Source: Streptomyces sp. CB02923 (GTDB lineage: Bacteria > Actinomycetota > Actinomycetes > Streptomycetales > Streptomycetaceae). Taken from it: a stretch of DNA of 64,000 nt. The stretch is from contig NZ_LWKZ01000026.1 in the NCBI RefSeq assembly GCF_001905005.1, positions 372,001 through 436,000 on the forward strand, given 5' to 3'. Below the pieces are notes generated by a model. It worked only from the letters and a program-made list of their open reading frames with translations, searched no databases and was not told the DNA's origin. Shown here in pieces: positions 8,840 through 17,014 of this stretch (within the stretch, counting starts at the first letter, position 1; every line of letters starts with the position of its first letter). A program made the position numbers and the translations under genes.

Positions 8840-8853
8840 CCTACATAAGTAGG
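8840..8853 (+). promoter_or_regulatory. Palindrome overlapping the ribosome binding site of the acyl-CoA ligase
   Basis: CCTAC (8840-8844) and GTAGG (8849-8853) are perfect complements around ATAA and run into the GGGAGG ribosome binding site (8852-8857) of the ligase that starts at 8866. The whole 8695-8865 stretch is unusually AT-rich for this genome and should contain the promoter. The palindrome could be an operator or a small RNA hairpin masking the ribosome binding site. Confidence 0.35.
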
Positions 8854-8865
8854 GAGGCATACTTC

Positions 8866-10428
8866 ATGACCGCTGACATCACTGCCGCAGAGGTGAATTC
8901 ACCTGCAAGCGGCTTCTGCACCTATGTCGAATCCGTCCTCGCGGTGCTGTCGGAAACTCCGGACCGCCCCGTCATCACCACGGCAGGCGGCCGGCAGGTC
9001 ACCGCCGGGGCATTCCGCGACAGCGTGTACCGCATCGCGCGGGAACTGTCCGGCTGGGGCGTCGGGCGCGGCAGCACCGTCTCCCTGCTCTCCGGAAACC
9101 GGCCCGAGGCCCTTTCCGCGCGGTACGCCGCCAACCTGCTCGGCGCTCGGGCCGTCTTCCTGTACCAGGGCATGGCCCCCGAGACGCTCGCCCACATCGC
9201 GGAGAGCGTGGACACCGCGGTGCTGCTGATCGACCCGGATCTGCCGGACGCCGCCGAGAGCCTGCTGGCCCGCACGCGGCCCCCGTACGTCCTCTCCTTC
9301 GGCCCCGGCCCGCACGGCCAGGACCTGCTGGCGCGCGCCGCGCGGCACGACCCGCTCCCCGTACGGAGCGCGGCGCGCCCCGAGGACGACTGGTGCATTC
9401 GCCACACCGGCGGCACCACCGGCGTCCCCAAGGGCGTCCGCATGTCCCACGGCCCCTACAAGGACATGCTCGCCTTCGGCTCCATCGGCGCCGGCGAACC
9501 GCCCCGCTTCCTGGCCTGCACCACCCTCGCCCACGTGGCCGGCAACATCGCCGACGCCACCTTCCTGGCCGGCGGCTCCGTGGTCCTCCAGCACTCCTTC
9601 GACCCCGGCGAGGTGCTCGCCGCCGTCGAACGCGAGCGGATCACCCACCTGTGGCTGCTGCCGCCGCTCATCTACCGTCTGCTCGACCACCCGGGCCTGG
9701 CCGCCACCGACCTGTCCAGCGTCCACCGGATCACCTACGGCGGGTGCGCCGCCTCGCCGACACGGCTGCGACAGGCGCACGAGACCTTCGGCGCGGTCCT
9801 GTTCGGCGGCTACGGCCAGTCCGAGGCGGGCCACATCACCGTCATCGGCCCGGACGAGCACCGGAACATGCCCCGGGAGGGACAGGCCACGGTCGGCCGG
9901 GTGATCCCCGGCGTCGAGGTCGCCATCCACGACGCGCAGGGCGATCCCGTACCCCTCGGAGGGGTGGGCGAGATCCGGGTACGTTCCGGCCAGGCCATGA
10001 CCGGCTACTGGAAGCAGCCCGAGCTCACCGCCGAGGTCCTGCGCGACGGGTGGGTGCACACCGGGGACATGGGCTACCTCGACCACGAGGGCTACCTGTA
10101 CATCGTCGACCGGCTCAAGGACATGATCATCGTGGTGGGCGGCCATGTGTACACCAGCGAGCTGGAGGACCTGCTCCTCACCCACCCGGCCGTCGCCCAC
10201 TGCGCGGCGTTCGGCATGCGCGGCGCGGACGCCGGCGAGGAGGTGCACGTCGCCGTCGTCCCCGCGCCGGACCGCCCGCTGGAGCTGGAGCAGCTGCGGG
10301 ACTTCGTCACCCGGCACAAGGGCGAGATGTACGCGCCCACCGGGCTGCACCTGGTCACCGAGATTCCGCTGACTCCCGTGGGCAAGCCCGACAAGAAGCG
10401 CATCCGGGCCACGCTGGGGCACTTCTGA
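8866..10428 (+). CDS. Acyl-CoA synthetase (AMP-forming)
   Basis: A 520-residue adenylate-forming ligase. ATG 8866 is chosen because of GGGAGG at 8852; upstream in-frame codons look non-coding. The P-loop is RHTGGTTGVPKGVRMSH, then GGYGQSEAGH, the ribose-binding segment with HTGDMGYLD, the hinge DRLKDMIIVVGGHVY and the catalytic lysine in TPVGKPDKK. This is the complete FadD-like set: carboxylate plus ATP to acyl-AMP, then acyl-CoA. The substrate is not evident; medium- or aromatic-acid ligases look similar. It stands alone with its own AT-rich leader. Confidence 0.88.
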   Translation: MTADITAAEVNSPASGFCTYVESVLAVLSETPDRPVITTAGGRQVTAGAFRDSVYRIARELSGWGVGRGSTVSLLSGNRPEALSARYAANLLGARAVFLYQGMAPETLAHIAESVDTAVLLIDPDLPDAAESLLARTRPPYVLSFGPGPHGQDLLARAARHDPLPVRSAARPEDDWCIRHTGGTTGVPKGVRMSHGPYKDMLAFGSIGAGEPPRFLACTTLAHVAGNIADATFLAGGSVVLQHSFDPGEVLAAVERERITHLWLLPPLIYRLLDHPGLAATDLSSVHRITYGGCAASPTRLRQAHETFGAVLFGGYGQSEAGHITVIGPDEHRNMPREGQATVGRVIPGVEVAIHDAQGDPVPLGGVGEIRVRSGQAMTGYWKQPELTAEVLRDGWVHTGDMGYLDHEGYLYIVDRLKDMIIVVGGHVYTSELEDLLLTHPAVAHCAAFGMRGADAGEEVHVAVVPAPDRPLELEQLRDFVTRHKGEMYAPTGLHLVTEIPLTPVGKPDKKRIRATLGHF

Positions 10429-10441
10429 CGGAGCCCACCAC

Positions 10442-11308
<867 letters not shown>

Positions 11309-11331
11309 GGGCCCGCCCCTCGTCCGTCTCG

Positions 11332-11361
11332 TGACGCCTCATGACGCCTCATGACGCCTCC
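11332..11361. repeat. Three tandem 10-bp repeats upstream of the hydrolase
   Basis: TGACGCCTCA occurs three times in direct tandem (the last copy ending TCC), 24 bp upstream of the hydrolase start. The 10-bp period would put each copy on the same face of the helix, so it could be a regulator array or simple slippage. Confidence 0.6.
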
Positions 11362-11522
11362 ATGAGAGCAGTTCCGGGCGCGGGCGCGCCGATGTCCAAC
11401 CGTCGTCCAACCGCCTCGGCGGCGGCGCGTGGACGATATGGCCGCCCTCCCCGGTTCTCCCCTGCCCCCGCCCTCCGTCCCCCGCCCGACGACTTCACCG
11501 GCGTCAGCACTACGATGCGCCG

Positions 11523-12143
11523 ATGCGCCCGACGGATCCCGACCCCTACTGGAACACCAACGTCGCCCGGCACCCGGGCATCCTCCGGTCCGTTCCGGAG
11601 GGGTGCGGCGACGCGCTCGACGTCGGATGCGGGGACGGTCTGCTCGCGCGGAAGCTGGCCGGGCGGGCGAAGCGCGTCACCGGCATCGACCCCTCGCACC
11701 GGATGATCGCCCTGGCTCACGGGCACCGGCCCGGCTCCGGCCCCGGCGCCACCACCTTCGTCGAGGGTGACTTCCTCACCGCCGAACTACCCTCTTCTGG
11801 CTACGACTTCATCTGCTCTGTCGCCACCGTTCACCACATGGACTTCGAGGCCGCCCTCGTGCGGATGCGCGAGCTGCTGCGTCCCGGCGGCGCCCTGGTG
11901 ATGGTCGGCCTGGCCCGCGACGGGACCGCGGCGGAGCGCGCGGTGACTCTCGCGGCCGCCCCGGTCGTCCGCATCACGAAGGTGCTGCGCCGGGCGCGCG
12001 GTCCTGTGGGCATGCCGACTGCCGACCCACTGATGACCTACGGTCAGGTACGGTCCGTGGCGCAGCGGCTGCTGCCCGGCGTGCGCTACCGTCGGCACGT
12101 ACTCCGCCGCTACGTACTCACCTGGGCAAAGCCCGCCCGCTGA
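11523..12143 (+). CDS. Class I SAM-dependent methyltransferase
   Basis: A 206-residue single-domain protein. Motif I is LDVGCGDGLLARKLAG, motif II acid in VTGIDPSHRMIALA, then FVEGDFLTAELP and YDFICSVATVHHMDFEAAL (motif IV, written here in parts: YDFICSVATVHH), and the post-motif RELLRPGGALVMVGL. This matches small UbiE/COQ5-like methyltransferases. No substrate domain is visible. It stands alone, 380 bases from the next plus-strand start side, so context gives no pathway. Confidence 0.85.
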   Translation: MRPTDPDPYWNTNVARHPGILRSVPEGCGDALDVGCGDGLLARKLAGRAKRVTGIDPSHRMIALAHGHRPGSGPGATTFVEGDFLTAELPSSGYDFICSVATVHHMDFEAALVRMRELLRPGGALVMVGLARDGTAAERAVTLAAAPVVRITKVLRRARGPVGMPTADPLMTYGQVRSVAQRLLPGVRYRRHVLRRYVLTWAKPAR

Positions 12144-12314
12144 GGGCCTGGTGGGGCGCCGGAGGCACCGCCCCGCACTCCTGCCGTTCCCCGTTCTCAT
12201 CACGCCACTCCGTGGCCGCCTGACCCCTTGTGCCGTGCCGCGCAAGCGTCTCCTATGTCAGCAGACACGAAAAAGCCGTCCTGCTGACCGTCGCCGGTCG
12301 AGAGAGGCTGTCGT

Positions 12315-13391
12315 ATGCGGAGCGTGGGTGTGGAAGAAGAGCTTCTCCTGGTGGACCCGCACTCAGGACAGCCGCGAGCTGCCTCCGGGGCCGTGCTGGC
12401 CTCGGCTCCGGACGATTCCACCCTGGACAAGGAACTGCACCGCGAGCAGCTGGAGATCGCCACCCGCCCCCGGCTGCTGATCGAGGACCTGGCCGAGGAG
12501 GTCGGGCGCTGGCGCGGTGAGGCGGCGCGACAGGCCCGCCGGGCCGGTACGGAGCTGGTGGCCCTGGCCACCTCTCCCCTGCCCGTCGTGCCGTCCCTCA
12601 ACTTCCACGAGCGCTACCAGCGGCTGGAGGAGGAGTTCGGCCGGACCGCGCAGGAGCAGCTCGCGTGCGGCTGCCACATCCATGTGTCCGTCGAGTCGGA
12701 CGACGAGGGCGTGGCCGTGCTCGACCGCATCCGCCCGTGGCTTCCGACGCTGCTGGCCCTGAGCGCCAACTCGCCCTTCTGGCAGGGCGAGGACACCCGG
12801 TACAGCAGCTACCGGAGCCGGGTGTGGGGCCGTTGGCCGTCCTCCGGGCCCGTGGAGCTCTTCGGCAGTGCGGAGAACTACCACCGGCGGGTGCAGGAGA
12901 TGCTCGCGACCGGCACCCTGATCGACGAAGGCATGATCTACTTCGACGCCCGGCTGTCGCGGCACTACCCCACCGTCGAGATCCGGGTGGCCGATGTCTG
13001 CCTTCAGTCGGACGACACGGTGCTGCTCGCCGCGCTGACCCGCGGGCTGGTGGAGACGGCCGCCCGTGCCTGGCGGGCGGGTGAGCCACCGGACCCCGCC
13101 GGGATCGGTCTGCTGCGGCTGGCGACCTGGCGGGCCGGCCGGTCCGGGCTGTCCGGCCGCCTCATCCATCCGCTCACCTGGACACCGGCGCCCGCCGAGG
13201 CCGTGGTCCGTGCCCTGCTCGACCATGTCAGCGAGGCGCTGGAGGACACCGGTGACCTGCGGCTCGCCAAGGAGCGCCTCGACACCCTGATGGACCGCGG
13301 CAACGGGGCGCACATCCAGCGCGAGCGGCTGCACCGTACGGGGAGCCTGCGGTCGGTCGTCGAGGAGTGTGTACGGCGTACGACGCTGTGA
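12315..13391 (+). CDS. YbdK-family carboxylate-amine ligase (GCS2 type)
   Basis: A 358-residue protein of the glutamate-cysteine ligase 2 superfamily. It starts MRSVGVEEELLLVD, the family's N-terminal signature, and contains CGCHIHVSV, the NSPFWQGEDT segment and the R-VWGRWPSSGP region typical of YbdK homologues. These enzymes have weak glutamate-cysteine ligase activity in vitro; the true role in actinobacteria is unclear. A second copy lies at 53309-54400 with the same segments in the same order, so the genome region carries two paralogues. It has no clear operon partner. Confidence 0.88.
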   Translation: MRSVGVEEELLLVDPHSGQPRAASGAVLASAPDDSTLDKELHREQLEIATRPRLLIEDLAEEVGRWRGEAARQARRAGTELVALATSPLPVVPSLNFHERYQRLEEEFGRTAQEQLACGCHIHVSVESDDEGVAVLDRIRPWLPTLLALSANSPFWQGEDTRYSSYRSRVWGRWPSSGPVELFGSAENYHRRVQEMLATGTLIDEGMIYFDARLSRHYPTVEIRVADVCLQSDDTVLLAALTRGLVETAARAWRAGEPPDPAGIGLLRLATWRAGRSGLSGRLIHPLTWTPAPAEAVVRALLDHVSEALEDTGDLRLAKERLDTLMDRGNGAHIQRERLHRTGSLRSVVEECVRRTTL

Positions 13392-13498
13392 CGTGCACCG
13401 TACGGCCGGGGGCGCGGGCTCGGCCGTCCCACGGTGCCCTTGCGTCCCCCGCCGTCCCCTGCGTCCCCCGCGTCCCTCTCGTCCCCTGGTCCCGGCGG

Positions 13499-14002
13499 TC
13501 AGGGAGCGGAATAGTGCTCCCGGTCCAAGGCGTAGACGGTGCACGGGCGGTCGAGGACGGTGTCCTCGCGCAAGGGCGTGAAGCCGAGGCGCCGGGCGAC
13601 GGCGGACGAACCGGTGTTGTCGGGGTGGACCATGGCGGTGATCCGCTGCAGCCCCAGGGTGCCGAAGCCCCACGCGAGGACGGCGAGGGCCGCTTCCGTG
13701 GCGTATCCCCGCCCCCAGTGCGCACGGGCGAAGGTCCAGCCGATCTCGGTCTCGCCGTACTCCTCCCACCAGTTCAGTCCGCTGCGGCCGATCGTCTCGC
13801 CGGTGCCGCGCAGTTCCACGGCGCACAGCCCGTGGCCGCGCTCGGCCCACTGCTGCGCTATGCCGCGCAGGCGCGCCGCTGCCTGCTGGTGGGTGTAACC
13901 GCCGACGAACCGGCTGACCTCTTCGTCGGCGTGCAGCCGTACCCACCAGTCGGTGTCGGCGTCGGTGAGCGGGCGCAGGCGGAGGCGTTCCGTGGTGATC
14001 AT
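13499..14002 (-). CDS. GNAT-family N-acetyltransferase (RimJ/RimL type)
   Basis: A 167-residue single GNAT domain. It begins MITTERLRLRPLTDADTDWW, typical of the RimJ/RimL branch, with the acetyl-CoA loop HWGRGYATEA (about 95-105) and the following TLGLQRITAMVHPDNTGS segment. It transfers an acetyl group to an amine, protein N-terminus or small molecule; the target cannot be read. It converges on the YbdK-type gene across a short run of GTCCCC-like repeats. Confidence 0.87.
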   Translation of the reverse strand: MITTERLRLRPLTDADTDWWVRLHADEEVSRFVGGYTHQQAAARLRGIAQQWAERGHGLCAVELRGTGETIGRSGLNWWEEYGETEIGWTFARAHWGRGYATEAALAVLAWGFGTLGLQRITAMVHPDNTGSSAVARRLGFTPLREDTVLDRPCTVYALDREHYSAP

Positions 14003-14344
14003 CGTGGTGTGGTCCTCGCGGTTTCGGTTTGCGCGGTCTCAGTTGGGCGGGCAGGGCCGGGTTCGGGTTGTACGGCAGCGGGGGCCCGCCGGGAGACCGG
14101 CGTCGCCGGGCGGGACACGCGCCCGTGCGGACCTGCGTCGTCGTCCGTCGGTACGCCCCTGGTTCCCAGGTCACGGGGACGTACGGGGGTACCGCGGCCA
14201 CCAGCATAAATGGCCTCTGTGCCGTGTCCACCGGGCAGCAGGCGGGCGGTTCGGCCGGCGTCGCGGCAGTCGGTGTCGTCAGCACGCCACGGTTTCAGCA
14301 CCCGGTTCTGGCAGCCTCGCGCCGGGCGGCCGGGCGGAGGATCC
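14003..14344. other. Non-coding stretch between GNAT gene and RraA-like pseudogene
   Basis: No frame here shows consistent third-position bias or family motifs. It should hold the promoter of the minus-strand GNAT gene. It may also hold the eroded 5' end of the RraA-like pseudogene, whose recognisable homology begins only near 14345. Confidence 0.5.
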
Positions 14345-14958
14345 CGTACGGCCGTCAAAGACCGGCAAAGGGGTACCGGAAGCCTGGACGCCGGAATCCG
14401 CCCGCTGTGGTCCCCGGTCCCGCGCGTCGCCGGGCCCGCGTTCACCGTGCGGTGCCCGCCGGGCGACAACCTCATGCTGCACGCGGCCGTCCACCGCGCG
14501 GAGCCCGGTGCGGTCATCGTCGTCGAGTCGGGCGACATGGATTACGCCCTGGCCGGAGGAAACGTTTGTGCCGTCGCGCGGCGCCGTGGGGTCGCGGGGT
14601 CGCGGGGTCGTGGGGTCGCGGGCATCGTCGCCGACGGCTGATCCGTGACCTCGCCGAGGTGCGGGAGGCGGGCTTCCCCGTCTTCGCGCGCGGCGTCATT
14701 CCCGTTCCGGGGGCCAAGGCGGCCGTCGCGCCCCTCAACGGCCCGGTGCGCTGCGGTGGCGTGACCGTACGCGCCGGCGACGTCGTGGTGGCCGACGAGG
14801 AAGGCGTCGTGGTCGCCCCCGGGGACCGCCGTGAGCGGATACTCCGCGACGCCGAGGAAAAGCTGGCCGGGGAGGCCCGCGAAACCCCCGGCGCCTGGGA
14901 GACCGCCCACCGCGCCCGGATCGACAGGATCTTGCGCGACGGGGGCTTCACGGGCTGA
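14345..14958 (+). pseudogene. RraA / HMG-aldolase-like gene, frameshifted
   Basis: Family segments are clear but split over two frames. The first frame gives GIRPLWSPV, AGPAFTVRCPPGDNLMLHA, VIVVESGDMDYALAGGNVCA and GIVADG, then hits TGA at 14639. One base shift continues with LIRDLAEVREAGFPVFARG, VIPVPGAKAAVAPLN and VRCGGVTVRAGDVVVADEEG to the stop at 14956. Inserting a single C to read GAC-GGC-CTG would restore the frame. The N-terminal 40 or so residues of the family are not recognisable, and an 8-bp repeat has added eight residues. The intact family are class II aldolases/demethylmenaquinone-like proteins. A sequencing error is possible, but the missing N-terminus favours true decay. Confidence 0.75.
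14588..14619 (+). repeat. Four tandem 8-bp repeats inside the RraA-like pseudogene
   Basis: GGGGTCGC occurs four times in tandem (third copy GGGGTCGT). Compared with the expected family sequence it inserts 24 bp, giving an extra SRGRGVAG-like stretch. Since the unit is not a multiple of three, slippage by one unit would shift the frame. Confidence 0.8.
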
Positions 14959-14988
14959 CGGAACGGCGCACCCGGGACCGCGGACCCG

Positions 14989-16224
14989 TCACGTCCCCCC
15001 GGCACCGGGCAGATGCCCGGCAGCCGCGCCGCGGGCCGTCCAGTGGACCGGCACCGACACGGGCAGCGTGACGGCGTAATAGCGGTGCCATGCGATGGCG
15101 TCGGCGGGCACGGCCAGGCGCAGGTCGTCGGTCCGCCCCAGCAGCACGCGCAGCGTCTCGGCGGCCTGCATCCGGGCGACCGGGCCGCCCGGACAGCGGT
15201 GCCGGCCGTCACTGAACCGCAGGTGCGGGCCGGGAGGCCGGTCGATGTCCAGGCGGTGCGGGTCGGGAAAGACCCGCGGGTCCTGGTTGGCCGCGTCGGT
15301 GGACACCAGGACGAGGTCGCCCTCCTGGACGAGGACGCCGTCGAGGAGCACGTCCTCGCGGGCGATACGGGGCAGCGCGTCGCCGAGGAAGACCGTCCAG
15401 CGCAGCAGTTCGTCGACCGCCTGCGGCAGCAGCCCGGGGTCCGCCCGCAGTCGGCCCATCACCTCCGGGTGGCGCATCAGGCCCACGCTCGCCGCGCCGA
15501 GGAAGGTGGCCGGGTTGCCGAACTGGGAGATGAGGAGGAAGACGAAGAGGTCGGCGACCTCCTCGTCGTTCAGCACGCCGGACGCGTCGCTGAGGGCGAT
15601 GAGCCGGCCCAGCAGGCCGTCGCCGCCCGCGCGCAGCCCGGCAAGGCGCCCCTTCATCCACGCGTGGGCCAGCAGCCAGCTCTCCGGCACCGCGTCCTGG
15701 CTCTCCGGCCCGGTACGGAAGGTCATGAAGATGGTGGCGTTGTCCGGGCAGCCCTCCGGGTCCAGCCCCAGCAGCTCCATGCTGAGCGCGCGGGAGAGCG
15801 GCAGGATGAACCCGTCGACCAGGTCGCCCGGTTGCTCCCCGGCCAGGAAAGTGCCGAGCAGGCCGGTGGCGATCTCCCGGACGCGTGCGGGCGTCAGATA
15901 CTGCTGGTGGGGGCCCACGCCCCGGAAGAGTTCCTGGAGGAGCCCGGCGTCCTCGCAGTGGGTGCGGATGTCGGTGACCGTGAGCGGCGGGATGAGCGGA
16001 TCCTGCCGGGGCATCCAGGGGTCGGAGGTCAGGGTGAGGCTGAAGCGGCGGTCCCGGAGCACCGAGCGCACCTGCTCGTGGCCGGTGACCAGCCAGGCGT
16101 CGGTGCCGGTGTTGGTGCGTACGCGCCGGATCGGGCGGTGTGCCACCGACTCGGCCAGTTCGGGTGCGAGCTGGTCGCCCCGGAAGGAGAAGGGATAGCG
16201 AGGGGGTCTTCCGTCGTCCGGCAT
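14989..16224 (-). CDS. Cytochrome P450 with atypical I-helix
   Basis: A 411-residue soluble bacterial P450. The heme loop is LRFSDGRHRCPGG with ligand Cys344; the K-helix ExxR is E272-R275 in VDELLRW. The I-helix, where A-G-x-D/E-T normally guides O2 protonation, reads ISQFGNPATFLG (about 232-243), so the acidic residue and first threonine are missing. Such variants in other P450s go with unusual chemistry (aryl coupling, C-C bond formation, nitration or peroxide use). It is the last gene of the minus-strand unit PurA-like - LOG - P450, 76 bases after LOG, and is inferred to tailor that pathway's product. Confidence 0.88.
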   Translation of the reverse strand: MPDDGRPPRYPFSFRGDQLAPELAESVAHRPIRRVRTNTGTDAWLVTGHEQVRSVLRDRRFSLTLTSDPWMPRQDPLIPPLTVTDIRTHCEDAGLLQELFRGVGPHQQYLTPARVREIATGLLGTFLAGEQPGDLVDGFILPLSRALSMELLGLDPEGCPDNATIFMTFRTGPESQDAVPESWLLAHAWMKGRLAGLRAGGDGLLGRLIALSDASGVLNDEEVADLFVFLLISQFGNPATFLGAASVGLMRHPEVMGRLRADPGLLPQAVDELLRWTVFLGDALPRIAREDVLLDGVLVQEGDLVLVSTDAANQDPRVFPDPHRLDIDRPPGPHLRFSDGRHRCPGGPVARMQAAETLRVLLGRTDDLRLAVPADAIAWHRYYAVTLPVSVPVHWTARGAAAGHLPGAGGT

Positions 16225-16300
16225 GGGGTGCTGCTCCTTGTCTCGGCCTGGGGGGAGGGAGCGGGAGGCGCGGGGTGGCGGGGTGGCGCATCGGCGCGCG

Positions 16301-17014
16301 TCAGGTCTGTGCGGGGCCGACCGCCGGGGACTCCGCGGACGGGCCCGGCGGCAGGGCGGCCAGACGCAGTGCGTCGTCCACGGACTTGGCGTGCTGGACG
16401 AGCTGCCGGTCGGCGTCGGAGAGGAACCCTTCGTCGCGGGCGTGGTCCAGCATCCGGCTGAGGGGGTTGAAGAAGCCGCCGTCGTCCAGCAGCACGATGC
16501 GCTTGTGGTGCAGGCGCAGTTGGGCCCAGGCGGTGATTTCGAAGAGTTCCTCCAGCGTGCCGTAGCCGCCGGGGAGGGCGAGGAAGGCGCCGCTCAGGGA
16601 GTGCATCAGGGCCTTGCGTTCGTGCATCGAGCCGACGATCCGCAGCTCGGTCAGGTCGTGCCGTCCGTACTCCCGGTCCATCAGGGCCTGCGGGATCACC
16701 CCGGTGATGCTGCCGCCCTCGGCGAGGACGGCGTCGGACAGCGCGCCCATCACGCCGACGCCGCCCGCACCGTAGACGACGCGGATACCGCGCCGGGCGC
16801 AGGCTTGCCCCACCCGTGCGGCGAGTTGGACATGCGTGGGCCGCACCCCCGCCCCGGCGCCGCAGAACACGCACAGACTCTTCAGCGCGGGCCCGGCGGG
16901 TCCGCCCTCCGGTCCGGCCCCGGCCGGATACGCCGTGGCCGCACGTGCGGCCGGCCCGTGACCGTGACCCTGACTGTGACTGTGACTGTGTCCGTGGCCG
17001 ATGTCCGGTGTCAT
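16301..17014 (-). CDS. LOG-family nucleoside 5'-monophosphate phosphoribohydrolase
   Basis: A 237-residue protein. The LOG/TIGR00730 signature is complete: VFCGAGAGVRPTH at the Rossmann start, SMHERKALM, and PGGYGTLEELFE with the catalytic glutamates. LOG enzymes split N6-modified AMP (cytokinin nucleotides) or AMP into free base and ribose 5-phosphate. An N-terminal 35-residue extension contains alternating His-Ser/His-Gly, possibly a metal-binding tag. Its ATG overlaps the TGA of the PurA-like gene (ATGA at 17011-17014), so the two are translationally coupled. Pairing with a PurA-like ligase suggests it releases a modified purine-type base. Confidence 0.87.
   Translation of the reverse strand: MTPDIGHGHSHSHSQGHGHGPAARAATAYPAGAGPEGGPAGPALKSLCVFCGAGAGVRPTHVQLAARVGQACARRGIRVVYGAGGVGVMGALSDAVLAEGGSITGVIPQALMDREYGRHDLTELRIVGSMHERKALMHSLSGAFLALPGGYGTLEELFEITAWAQLRLHHKRIVLLDDGGFFNPLSRMLDHARDEGFLSDADRQLVQHAKSVDDALRLAALPPGPSAESPAVGPAQT

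Noticed and set aside
11332..11361. Tandem 10-bp repeats considered as a CRISPR array
   Set aside because: There are no spacers between the units and no cas genes nearby.
15013..16461. Plus-strand frame opposite the P450 gene
   Set aside because: Antisense shadow, Gln/Arg/Val-rich and without motifs; the minus strand has the heme-binding loop.
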